Source: Cupriavidus basilensis | Lineage (GTDB): Bacteria; Pseudomonadota; Gammaproteobacteria; Burkholderiales; Burkholderiaceae | DNA length: 64,000 nucleotides | Assembly: GCF_000832305.1 (NCBI RefSeq) | Contig: NZ_CP010537.1 | Span: 2,356,001 to 2,420,000 of the forward strand | Direction of reading: 5' to 3' | Shown here: piece after piece, positions 26,255-34,092 of the stretch | How positions within the stretch are numbered: the stretch's first letter is position 1 | Layout of the letters: every line of letters begins with the position of its first letter | Made by a program: the position numbers and the translations under genes | Notes under the pieces: generated by a model | The model's input: only the letters and a program-made list of their open reading frames with translations | What the model was told of the DNA's origin: nothing | The model's database searches: none

Positions 26255-26873
26255 AGCGCTTCTCCTCGTCCGCGCCAAGCTTGCCGGCCGCACTCGGGTC
26301 GATCAGCTTGACGGTGGTGCTGTCGCCGCTGCCTTCTTCCAGGCGCACGTTGCGCACAAAGCGGTCCCCGGCCAGCTCGATGCGGCTGAATACGCGCCGC
26401 ATGCCGGCGTCGGTCGGCGTCAGCGTCAGGGTCCAGCCGCTCTTGCCAACCAGCTGGCCGGCCACCTCGAAACGTGTGGACAACGCGCGCAGGTCGCCGC
26501 GCAGCACGGCAATCACCGATTCGCCCACGACCCGCATGGCGGGCTGGGCGTCTGCCTGCAACTGTTGCTGCACGCGGCCATCGGCACCGCGCATGACCAG
26601 CCGGTCCGGCGTGACCAGCAGGCTGGACGCAAACGGCTCACGGGTGCTCCACACCACGCCGCGCTCGCGCGCGAGCACGAAGTCACCGCGCGAGACCAGC
26701 GGATTGGCAAAGCCGGACAGGCGGCGCGTCTGCTCGAAGCGTCCGTGGATGACCGGGGCATCGGACAGGCGCGCAGCCACCGAGGCCAGCAAATCCGGCG
26801 CGGCCGCGACGGCAAGGCCAGGGCCAGCCAGCACGGCGCAGCACAGCACCAGCAACAGGCGGCGGCGCATCAT
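26247..26873 (-). CDS. LolA-like periplasmic lipoprotein carrier
   Basis: The 208-residue protein has a signal peptide (LLLVLCCAVLAGPGLAVAAA) and a mature part that resembles LolA (VIHGRFEQTRRLSGFANPL, SRGDFVLARERGVVWSTREPF). Dedicated LolA-like carriers occur in APE clusters and are thought to shuttle the lipid-linked product across the periplasm. It begins ATGATG at 26873, overlapping the thioesterase stop, and its last codons contain the ribosome site of the MMPL gene. Confidence 0.85.
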   Translation of the reverse strand: MMRRRLLLVLCCAVLAGPGLAVAAAPDLLASVAARLSDAPVIHGRFEQTRRLSGFANPLVSRGDFVLARERGVVWSTREPFASSLLVTPDRLVMRGADGRVQQQLQADAQPAMRVVGESVIAVLRGDLRALSTRFEVAGQLVGKSGWTLTLTPTDAGMRRVFSRIELAGDRFVRNVRLEEGSGDSTTVKLIDPSAAGKLGADEEKRFE

Positions 26874-27319
26874 GCCTGGCGCTCCGGCTGCGCCCCGTCT
26901 TGCAAGCCAAGGCACGCCAGCAGGACCGGCGGGCAGACGTACTGCATCTCGCCACTGGCCATGTCCACCGCCACCTGGATGGTGTAGCCCTTGGTCAGGC
27001 GCCGGCCGCTGGCGGCATCGCGGACCACATACTCGATCTTGAGCCGGTTCTCCCACTCGACGATGGTGGCGCGCACGATGAATGACTGGCCGTAGGTAAG
27101 CGGCCCGACATACTTGACGCGCATGTCCACCACCGGCCACGCATAGCCCGAGTCCCGCATGGCGGGGTAGTCGTAGTGGTAGCGCGCCAGCAGCGCGCAG
27201 CGCGCCTGCTCGAAATAGCGCACGTAGTTGCCATGCCAGACCACGTTCATCGGGTCGAGGTCGTGGAAGGCCGCGCTGAGCGTGATCTCAAAGCTGAAGT
27301 CCAGGGAGGCTTGGGGCAT
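26870..27319 (-). CDS. Acyl-CoA/ACP thioesterase (4-hydroxybenzoyl-CoA type, ApeK-like)
   Basis: The 149-residue hotdog thioesterase has the motif FHDLDPMNVVWHGNYVRYFEQAR, which includes the catalytic aspartate region of the 4-hydroxybenzoyl-CoA thioesterase family, then WPVVDMRVKYVGPLTYGQ. In the APE pathway it corresponds to ApeK, proposed to hydrolyse stalled or finished acyl thioesters. The start at 27319 is the only one giving this N-terminus; no strong ribosome site is seen. Confidence 0.85.
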   Translation of the reverse strand: MPQASLDFSFEITLSAAFHDLDPMNVVWHGNYVRYFEQARCALLARYHYDYPAMRDSGYAWPVVDMRVKYVGPLTYGQSFIVRATIVEWENRLKIEYVVRDAASGRRLTKGYTIQVAVDMASGEMQYVCPPVLLACLGLQDGAQPERQA

Positions 27320-27350
27320 AAGATTGGGTATCGCGATATCCGGATTGAGG

Positions 27351-28367
27351 TCAGCTCTCGATGGGCGCGGCGCTGGCGCGCGCTGCGTCCGGCACGGCGC
27401 CGCCCTGCCCCCAGAAATCGTAGAAGTTGAACCAGTCGTAGGGCGACTCCACCAGCAGTTGCGACAGCCATTGCGCATAGCCGGCCGCATGCTCGGTCAG
27501 GATCGCGTCGCGCCGCGCGCGCGGCAGGCGCACTGCACGGGCCAGCTCGGTAAAGCGCAGCAGATGGCCGTCGCCCGAACGCACGCAGCCCATGGCGAAC
27601 AGCGGGCATTCCAGCAGCGCCGCCAGCACATAGGGCCCCACGGGAAAGCGCGCGGGCGCGCCCAGGAACGGCACCGTCACGGCGCGGCCGCCATGCACCG
27701 GGACGCGGTCGCCGGCAATGGCCACGAACTCGCCCGCGCGGACCTTCTCGGCCAGCTGCAAGGCGGTGGCCGGCGAGATATCGTCGACCTGGAACAGCTG
27801 CAGTCCCGAGCGCGGGTCCAGCCGCGACAGGATGCGGTTGAACTGCGCCGCGTGCGCGGTATGCACCAGCACCGTCAGGCGCAGGCCGGCGCGCTGGTTG
27901 GCCAGCACCCGGCACAGCTCCAGGCAGCCCATGTGGGCGGTCACGATGATGCCGCCCTGCCCGCTGGCGATCTGCGCCAGCATCACCTCGGCGCCTTCGC
28001 GCCGCACCGCGCCGTAGCGATAGCCGCCGCCGATGGCCAGCAGCTTGTCTAGCAACGTGTCGGCAAACGAGAACAGGTGGCGCAGGCTATGGCGCAGCCC
28101 CGGCACCATGCCCGCCGGGCCAACCGCGCCCGTGGCGGCCTGGATGCGGCGCAGATAGTCAAGCGACGCACGGCGCGCCAGCGGCTTGGCAAGCCAGTAG
28201 TAGGTCACCACCGGGTACAGCACCACGCGGAACAGCACGCGGCCGCACAGGCGATACAGCCAGTACAGGCTCCACACGCCCCATACGCAAGTGGATTCGC
28301 GGATCTGGCTCCAGTGACGGGCCATGCGCCCGGGTTGCGCCGCTTGGGTGGCTTGGGGTGCGCTCAT
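27351..28367 (-). CDS. LpxL/HtrB-like acyltransferase
   Basis: The 338-residue membrane-associated acyltransferase of the lipid A biosynthesis (LpxL/HtrB) family has the catalytic block IIVTAHMGCLELCRV and then VAIAGDRVPVHGGRAVTVPFLG. It probably attaches an acyl or polyene chain to a glycolipid acceptor. In Escherichia coli APE clusters a glycosyltransferase and an acyltransferase of this type are described as one protein, whereas here they are two overlapping genes (ATGA with the glycosyltransferase). The C-terminus ends DWFNFYDFWGQGG. Confidence 0.85.
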   Translation of the reverse strand: MSAPQATQAAQPGRMARHWSQIRESTCVWGVWSLYWLYRLCGRVLFRVVLYPVVTYYWLAKPLARRASLDYLRRIQAATGAVGPAGMVPGLRHSLRHLFSFADTLLDKLLAIGGGYRYGAVRREGAEVMLAQIASGQGGIIVTAHMGCLELCRVLANQRAGLRLTVLVHTAHAAQFNRILSRLDPRSGLQLFQVDDISPATALQLAEKVRAGEFVAIAGDRVPVHGGRAVTVPFLGAPARFPVGPYVLAALLECPLFAMGCVRSGDGHLLRFTELARAVRLPRARRDAILTEHAAGYAQWLSQLLVESPYDWFNFYDFWGQGGAVPDAARASAAPIES

Positions 28368-29107
28368 GCCGGCCGCACCTTGCGCCACAGCAGTACCGGC
28401 AAGCGCTTGAGCATGCCGAAGAAGAGCCGCGTATGCATGGACGAGATCAGCACATTGTCGCGCCAGACCTGGAAATGGGAGACGCCGTCGGTGGGATACG
28501 TCACGCGCGTGGGTACGTTGACGATGCGCACGCCGCGCCAGACCAGATGCACCAGCACCTCGGTATCGAACTGCATGCGCCGGCCCAGCTTCACCTGGCG
28601 CACCAGCGGAAGCACGTGCCCGAGAGGATAGACGCGCAGGCCGCACATCGAATCGCGCACGGCGAACGACAACGTGTTGATCCAGACCCAGACGTGGGTC
28701 AGGTAGCGCGCCAGCAGCCGCACGCGCGGCACCGACTCGTCGTAGACCGGGCAGCCGCAGATCATGGCGTGCGGGCTGGCTTGCGCCAGGGCCAGGAACT
28801 GGGGGATGCAGCCGGCATCATGCTGCCCGTCGGCGTCGATCTGCAGCGCATGGGTAAATCCCATGCGCGCGGCCTGCTCGAAGCCCGCCATGATGGCCCC
28901 GCCCTTGCCCTGGTTCTGCGGCAGGCGGATCAGGTGGACCCGGTCGGCATGGCTTGCGGCAAGCTCGCGCAGCACACGCTCGCAGGCCGGGTTGCTGCCG
29001 TCGTCCACCAGCAGGCACGGCAACGGGTGCGCGAGAATGGCTTGCACCATCGCGCCGATGGCACGTTCGTGGTCGTAGACCGGGACGAGCGCCACGGGCT
29101 TAAACAT
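28364..29107 (-). CDS. Family 2 glycosyltransferase
   Basis: The 247-residue cytoplasmic-face enzyme shows the GT-A fold motifs LVDDGSNPACERVL (nucleotide-sugar binding) and IDADGQHD (DxD, metal binding). The closing part, DSMCGLRVYPL, is as in dolichol-phosphate-mannose-synthase-like GT2 enzymes. It likely adds a sugar to the lipid anchor of the polyene. The start at 29107 has GGAG six bases upstream, while the TTG four codons earlier overlaps that site. It overlaps the ligase gene by eight bases. Confidence 0.88.
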   Translation of the reverse strand: MFKPVALVPVYDHERAIGAMVQAILAHPLPCLLVDDGSNPACERVLRELAASHADRVHLIRLPQNQGKGGAIMAGFEQAARMGFTHALQIDADGQHDAGCIPQFLALAQASPHAMICGCPVYDESVPRVRLLARYLTHVWVWINTLSFAVRDSMCGLRVYPLGHVLPLVRQVKLGRRMQFDTEVLVHLVWRGVRIVNVPTRVTYPTDGVSHFQVWRDNVLISSMHTRLFFGMLKRLPVLLWRKVRPA

Positions 29108-30818
29108 CCGCCTCTCCAAAAATGATGCGCCCGCTGGCGTGCGGGCCGCGCGCCGAACTCAGGCGAAAGGCCAGCGCGCTGCGCTCGGGCTGCCAGGCCA
29201 GCGTCATGTGCACCAGGGTGCCGGGCGTGATCACAGCCTGGAACTTGAGTATCTCGATGCGGCGAAAGCGCGCGCGCGGCGGCACTGGCAGGCGCTCTGG
29301 CGCCAGCGCCATCACCCAATCGACCTGGGCCACGCCCGGCACGATGGGGCTGCCCGGGAAATGCCCGTCGAACACGGCCAGGTCCTCGCAGACCTCCAGC
29401 TCGGCGGCGGCGGACAGCGCGTCCTGTGCGGCGTGTGCGGCCTGCCAGCGCACGGCCGGCAGCACGCGGCGGAACACGTCGCGCAGCATGGCTTGCGTAG
29501 TCTTGCCCTGCGCGTTGCAGGGCAGCGCCTCGGCAAAGCTCCAGCGCCGCGGCAACGCCACCGCGTCCACGGCATCACCAAGGCGGGCGCGCAGCGCGGC
29601 AAGCAGGGCCGCGCGGCCTTGCCCGGCCAGCATGGCCGCGCCGCTCTCGCTGGGCACCACCACGGCGCCAAGGCGCGTGCCGACATCCAGCTCCAGCAGC
29701 ACAACGCGCGCCTCGCGCACCAGCGGCGACGCGGCCAGCGCCTGCTCGACCTGGGTCAGCGATACGCGCTTTTCCTCGATCTTGACGATGCGGTCGGCGC
29801 GGCCCGCCAGGGTGAAGCCGCCATCCGCGGCGGGCAGCACATGGTCCGCGCACTGAAACCAGCCGTCGTCCGGAAGGTGCGCGGAGCACACCGCCAGGAA
29901 GCCGTCCTGCAAGCGCCATTGCACGCCCGGCAGCGGAGTCCAGCGGTCTTCGTGGCGGGCACGCTGCCGCCAGGCGATGCCGCCGGTTTCCGAACTGCCA
30001 AACACTTCGATGGGCGCTTGTCCCAGATGGCGCAGCGCATCGGCCGCGGCCTCCGGCGGCAAGGGCCCGCCCGACGAGAACACGGTGCGCAGCACGCCGC
30101 GGGCGGCAGACCAGTCGAGCGCCTGCGGCATGCGCCGCAGGTGTGCCGGGCTGGTGACCAGCAGCGCGGGTGCATCGCCGCACGCGCGCACGATTTCCTC
30201 ATGGAAAGAGAGACGGTCCGCCGGCATGGCACGCGCCGCGGCAAGCGGCCACAACACGCAAAACAGCAGGCCGTAGATGTGCTGGTGCGACACCGTTGCC
30301 AGCACCCTCACCTGCGCCGGCAGCGCCGCGCCGAACGCTTCTTGCAGCGCCTGCACTTCCGCGTCGAGCTGCGACAGGTGCTTGACGATGGCGCCGGGCG
30401 CGCCGGTGGAACCCGAGGTAAACATCGTCACCAGCGTGTCGCGTGAGGCCAGCGCAGGCCAGTCCATGCTGTCGGCCGGCTCGACCCATGCTTGCGGCCA
30501 GAGGCCATCGGGCAACTCCCCGGCGCAGCCGTCGGCGCGCTCGCGCAATGCCGCCAGCGTTTCGGCGCGCGTGTCGCCGGGCAGCACCACGTGCTTGCCC
30601 GCGTGCCACGCGCCAAACAGCGCCGCCGCGAACTCGGTGGTCGATTCGATGTAGAGCGCCCAGGACTTGCCCGGTGCCGCGGTAAACGCTTGCCGCCAGG
30701 CGGCCACGCGCCGCACGAACTCCGGTGCGGTGGTCACGCCGGCCGCGCCATGCGCGACCACGTGCGAGCGCCGGGCCAGCGCTGCCATCAACCCGCTTAC
30801 GCCCAGCCACTCAGCCAT
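29100..30818 (-). CDS. AMP-forming acyl ligase fused to a hotdog dehydratase (ApeH-ApeI-like)
   Basis: The 572-residue two-domain protein starts with an acyl-adenylating domain: FTSGSTGAPGAIVKH (residues 133-147), VFGSSETGG, and the late lysine region LPCNAQGKTTQ. It ends with a FabA/FabZ-like hotdog domain that carries DGHFPGSPIVPGVAQVDW (484-501, candidate catalytic His486). The first domain would activate the aryl carboxylic acid starter and load it on ACP (ApeH role); the second would act as dehydratase (ApeI role). In characterised enterobacterial systems these are separate proteins, so this is a fusion. It overlaps both neighbours by eight bases. Confidence 0.88.
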   Translation of the reverse strand: MAEWLGVSGLMAALARRSHVVAHGAAGVTTAPEFVRRVAAWRQAFTAAPGKSWALYIESTTEFAAALFGAWHAGKHVVLPGDTRAETLAALRERADGCAGELPDGLWPQAWVEPADSMDWPALASRDTLVTMFTSGSTGAPGAIVKHLSQLDAEVQALQEAFGAALPAQVRVLATVSHQHIYGLLFCVLWPLAAARAMPADRLSFHEEIVRACGDAPALLVTSPAHLRRMPQALDWSAARGVLRTVFSSGGPLPPEAAADALRHLGQAPIEVFGSSETGGIAWRQRARHEDRWTPLPGVQWRLQDGFLAVCSAHLPDDGWFQCADHVLPAADGGFTLAGRADRIVKIEEKRVSLTQVEQALAASPLVREARVVLLELDVGTRLGAVVVPSESGAAMLAGQGRAALLAALRARLGDAVDAVALPRRWSFAEALPCNAQGKTTQAMLRDVFRRVLPAVRWQAAHAAQDALSAAAELEVCEDLAVFDGHFPGSPIVPGVAQVDWVMALAPERLPVPPRARFRRIEILKFQAVITPGTLVHMTLAWQPERSALAFRLSSARGPHASGRIIFGEADV

Positions 30819-31359
30819 GCCGCCCCCTTGCCATTACACGCTGGCGCACAAGCCATTCGCCGGCGAACATGGCGCCGATCAAGCCGTAGGCGATGCCGCC
30901 GTTGTAAAGCGCCCAGATGCGGTCGCTGGCCAGCACGGCGGTCAGCGCGGCTACCGTGCCGTTGCACACGAAGAACACGCACCAGGCTTGCGTCACGCGG
31001 CGCGTGTACGCCACGCCCGAGGGCGGCAGGTCCGGCTCGCGCAGCCGCGCCAGCCGCTCCACCAGGCTGGGCGGGTGCCGCAGGCTCCAGCCAAACAAGC
31101 CCAGCATCGCGGCATTGACCAGCACGGGGTACAGCTTGAGGGGCAGCGCGTGGTTGGACGCGGCCACGATCGCGGCCAGCACGGCGGCGGCCACGGCAAG
31201 CAGGCGCCAGCCGGCCTGGCGGCTGGTCAGGGCGCGCAGCAGCGCCAGTGCCACCAGCGCCAGCGCCATCACGCGCGGCGACCAATGCTGCAGGCCGAAG
31301 TAGATCGCCACCGGATAGCACAGCGTCAGCACGCCGAGCAGCAATTTGCGCACGGGCAT
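30811..31359 (-). CDS. COG4648-type small membrane protein (ApeG-like)
   Basis: The 182-residue protein has four to six hydrophobic segments (LLLGVLTLCYPVAIYFGL, VMALALVALALLRAL, LAVAAAVLAAIVAA, LVNAAMLGLFGWSL and YGLIGAMFAGEWLV). It belongs to the uncharacterised COG4648 family that sits between ACP and ligase genes in APE operons. The ATG at 31359 is preferred over the GTG at 31365; neither has a strong ribosome site, and the gene follows the ACP stop by 6 bp. Function unknown. Confidence 0.78.
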   Translation of the reverse strand: MPVRKLLLGVLTLCYPVAIYFGLQHWSPRVMALALVALALLRALTSRQAGWRLLAVAAAVLAAIVAASNHALPLKLYPVLVNAAMLGLFGWSLRHPPSLVERLARLREPDLPPSGVAYTRRVTQAWCVFFVCNGTVAALTAVLASDRIWALYNGGIAYGLIGAMFAGEWLVRQRVMARGRHG

Positions 31360-31365
31360 GCGCAC

Positions 31366-31623
31366 TCAGGCCGTGGCGGGCGAGTCGATCAGCAAGGCCA
31401 GCGCCTGCACCACGTCTTGCACGGTGCGCACGGCCTTGAACTGCTCCGGCTTGATCGGCTTGTTCAGCATCGGCTTGAGCTTCACCAGCAGGTCGACCGC
31501 GTCGATGCTGTCGATGTCCAGGTCGTCGTAGAGACGGGCTTCGGGACGAATGCGGGCCGGATCGATCTCGAAGGTTTCCTCGAGCACCGCGGCCACCCGC
31601 GCAAAAATTTCGTCATGGGTCAT
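31366..31623 (-). CDS. apeF: APE acyl carrier protein (ApeF-like)
   Basis: The 85-residue acyl carrier protein has the phosphopantetheine serine at Ser39 in LDIDSIDAVDLLV and a net acidic first half typical of ACPs. It is the second of two ACP genes, 87 bp after the first, and carries starter or elongating chains in the APE pathway. The symbol is assigned by operon position (acyltransferase, ACP, ACP, membrane protein, ligase), so it could be swapped with its neighbour. Confidence 0.85.
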   Translation of the reverse strand: MTHDEIFARVAAVLEETFEIDPARIRPEARLYDDLDIDSIDAVDLLVKLKPMLNKPIKPEQFKAVRTVQDVVQALALLIDSPATA

Positions 31624-31710
31624 GATGGGCTTCCCCCTGTTCGGCTATGACCGGCCATGGTTGCCGGCCTGGCAAGTGGTATGTGGATCCTTGGCGTGTC
31701 GCGGGCGGGT

Positions 31711-31986
31711 TCAGGCAGAAGCCTGACCAGCGCGCTGCTGAGATGCGACGAACGTGGCCAGCGCTGTGACGCTGGCAAAGCGCGCGCGCATGTCTTCCTT
31801 GTCGCCGTTCATGGTCACGCCGTAGCGCTTTTGCAGCGCCAGCCCGAGTTCGAGCGCATCGATCGAATCCAGGCCCAGCCCTTCGATGAACAGCGGCGCG
31901 TCGGCGTCGATATCGTCCACGCCGATATCCTCCAGCGACAACGATGAAATGATCAGTTCCTTGATTTCTTGCTCAAGCGCCTTCAC
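31711..31986 (-). CDS. apeE: APE acyl carrier protein (ApeE-like)
   Basis: The 91-residue acyl carrier protein has Ser41 in GLGLDSIDALELGLAL as the phosphopantetheine site and the DADAPLFIEG loop before it. It overlaps the end of the acyltransferase gene by 14 bases. Two distinct ACPs with different loop sequences suggest separate partners, for example ligase loading and elongation. The PPTase at the operon's end would modify both. Confidence 0.87.
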   Translation of the reverse strand: MKALEQEIKELIISSLSLEDIGVDDIDADAPLFIEGLGLDSIDALELGLALQKRYGVTMNGDKEDMRARFASVTALATFVASQQRAGQASA

Positions 31987-32749
31987 AGCGGACCTCCCTG
32001 GAAAAAAACTCGGATAGCGATTGGGTCAGGTGCCGCACCGCCAGCGCGTCGTCCAGTCCGGACGGCACCATCTGGGCGACACTGACATCCTCTCGCACGT
32101 CAATGATGTAACGGGGCCTGCGGGCCGGCACGCGGTACCACTTCTCACCCTTGGTGAGCGTGGGCGGCTCGCACCGGATCACCACAGGCGTCAGCGCAAA
32201 GCCGCCGCGCACCGCGACATTGGCCGCACCCCGTTGCAGGCGCAGCGGGCCATGCAATGGCGTGCGCGTGCCCTCGGGGAAGATAACGAGATTATTGCCC
32301 GCGCGCAGCGAGGCAATGCAGTCATCCACCATGCCCGCGCCGGAGTCATTGCAGACGTAACCGGTGGCGCGCACCGGCCCACGGGTAAACGGGTTGTGGG
32401 CCAGGCCGGAGCGCACCACGCAATCGGCCTGGCGCGTCAGCGCGATCAGAAAGACGACATCGATCAGCGACGGATGGTTGGCCACGATCAGCAAGCCCTG
32501 GCGGCGCAGCCGCTCGGGATGCAGCACCTCGTAGCGGATCACCCCGACCGAGCGCATCAGCCACAGGAAAAGCCGGAATGCGTAATGCACCACGTTCTTG
32601 CAGACCCGCTGCCGGCGCGCCGAAGACCACAGCAAGACCGCAAGCAACGGAAACACGATCACCCGCAGCACAAGCCCGCCAACGCCGAAGCTGGAGAAGC
32701 ACAGCCCGGTCGCGCAGACGCGCCAGGCCCGGTCCAGGCGCTCAACCAT
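31973..32749 (-). CDS. PlsC-like 1-acylglycerol-3-phosphate acyltransferase (ApeD-like)
   Basis: The 258-residue membrane-bound acyltransferase has one or two N-terminal hydrophobic segments and the four-block PlsC signature: IVANHPSLIDVVFL (HX4D) and VIFPEGTRTPLHGPL, then GFALTPVVIRCEP. It would transfer the polyene or another acyl chain to a glycerophosphate-type acceptor. The start at 32749 overlaps the apeC-like stop by eight bases; the longer ORF reads through another frame of that gene. Confidence 0.86.
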   Translation of the reverse strand: MVERLDRAWRVCATGLCFSSFGVGGLVLRVIVFPLLAVLLWSSARRQRVCKNVVHYAFRLFLWLMRSVGVIRYEVLHPERLRRQGLLIVANHPSLIDVVFLIALTRQADCVVRSGLAHNPFTRGPVRATGYVCNDSGAGMVDDCIASLRAGNNLVIFPEGTRTPLHGPLRLQRGAANVAVRGGFALTPVVIRCEPPTLTKGEKWYRVPARRPRYIIDVREDVSVAQMVPSGLDDALAVRHLTQSLSEFFSREVRCEGA

Positions 32750-33470
32750 GTCGCAGCCACCTCCAGCCGGCGCGCTCCCCGGCGTGGCGCAACTCGGTGT
32801 CGCCGGACAGCATGAAGCGCAGCACCTCCAGCCCGTGCGGCAGTGTCGCGCCGGCGGCGGCCGGCAGGGCCTCCCCCACCACGTCAAGACTGAACACCGG
32901 ATGCCCCGCCTGCGGCATGCCGACCCGCCACGCCCACCCGAACAGGCACTCCGGTTCGTCCGCAAAGACGGCATAGGCCTCGGGCAGCGGCGCCTCGTAG
33001 TGCACCAGCAAGACTTCCGGGGCGCCGTCTGCCAGCAGGCTGCACGCTTCCACCACCCCCGCTTCCACCGTATCGCGGCCCGCGGCCAGGGCTTGCAGGT
33101 TGCCCGGGTCGCCCCGGTCGATCGAATACAGCGCGCCGATGGCGTTATGCACGGACAGGCCGAAGGCCGTGGGCGACAAGGGCTCGCCGTCGGCAAGGTC
33201 CCCGAGCATCTGCAGCGGGCGCAGGGTGTCGCCGTGGCGCGATGCGAAGATCACGGGAATGCCGTCCACGCCCGGCTGGCAGGCATAGGCGGGGTGCAAG
33301 GCCGCGCGACCCAGCGCGGTGATCCTGCGGCGCAGCATCGGGGCCATGGCGGCCAGCGTGGGCAATGCGTCGCCTTTGGGCAGCCAGGGCGCGCGGCTCC
33401 AGGCCTGCCAGGCTTGCTGCGTTTCTAGTTGTGCTGCACATGCCGCCCATGCGCGAATACCAAATTCCAT
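32742..33470 (-). CDS. apeC: Ketosynthase-like chain-length factor (ApeC-like)
   Basis: The 242-residue protein matches the N-terminal half of beta-ketoacyl synthases: IPVIFASRHGDTLRPLQMLGDL, then SPTAFGLSVHNAIGALYSI. The catalytic cysteine is replaced (SVHNA), and the His-His half is missing. This is the known form of ApeC, the partner that forms a heterodimer with ketosynthase ApeO and tunes chain length. It is the first gene of the operon; the ATG at 33470 follows 622 bp of non-coding DNA that must hold the promoter. Confidence 0.85.
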   Translation of the reverse strand: MEFGIRAWAACAAQLETQQAWQAWSRAPWLPKGDALPTLAAMAPMLRRRITALGRAALHPAYACQPGVDGIPVIFASRHGDTLRPLQMLGDLADGEPLSPTAFGLSVHNAIGALYSIDRGDPGNLQALAAGRDTVEAGVVEACSLLADGAPEVLLVHYEAPLPEAYAVFADEPECLFGWAWRVGMPQAGHPVFSLDVVGEALPAAAGATLPHGLEVLRFMLSGDTELRHAGERAGWRWLRHG

Positions 33471-34092
33471 TGCCGTGCCGTTCGCGTAGGGTGGATGAAA
33501 AGGCGGGTCGCTGCCGGCCCGCGGGTGATGCCGGTTGATGCCGGGTGATGCGCACCGAAGCCAGCAGACAGGCAGGCGATTTCGCGCACATCACGAACGC
33601 GCCCGTTGCCGCATTTTATGGGCTGATGCCGCCTGCTTGCCCGGGTTTACCGCTTGATTGCTGCTTGATTACCATTTTTGCATTGACCCCGGGGCCGCTG
33701 CCGTGACGGACAAGGCTGCCAGCCGGTAATCCGGTGTTAAATCGGCATTAATTCGGTGTTTACGACCGGAAACCCGCGAAACTGACCCCGGCGACCCGCC
33801 GGCGGAAGCCGTGGGACATCAAAACATCATATTTGCCAGGAATGCCGAACTTTGGCCTGTCCTTTTTGTCAGGGCCGAATTCTCGCACAAAGGCGCGGCA
33901 ACAGGGGATGCAAGAAGGTTAAGAAGGTTGTCAATTGTAACGGCGCGCGCCTGCCGGCCATGCGGTGGCGTAGCCATGCCTGTCAAGGCCAGGAGGGAAA
34001 TGGGGGATGAGAGCGAGGGGGAACGTGACCGGGTGTATCCCCCGCCCGGCGTAGCGCGGCGGGGGCCCATGGCAAAACGAGCGTGATGCGGC
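33471..34092. promoter_or_regulatory. APE operon promoter region
   Basis: These 622 bp lie between the APE operon start and the end of fahA, both on the minus strand. A GC-poor section (33600-33940) is the probable promoter area. A tandem AAGAAGGTT repeat occupies 33912-33929, with TGTCAA (a minus-strand TTGACA) just after it. A GC-rich hairpin with stems CCCCGCC/GGCGGGG (about 34038-34067) lies after fahA and lacks a T tract. I see no convincing gene here. Confidence 0.5.

Noticed and set aside
34038..34067. GC-rich hairpin after fahA as a rho-independent terminator
   Set aside because: There is no T tract on either side, so I describe it only as part of the intergenic region.
33811..34086. 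A 91-codon open frame on the plus strand between the APE and homogentisate operons
   Set aside because: It has no ribosome site, a composition unlike a protein and no recognisable motif; the region is better seen as promoter and 3'-end DNA.
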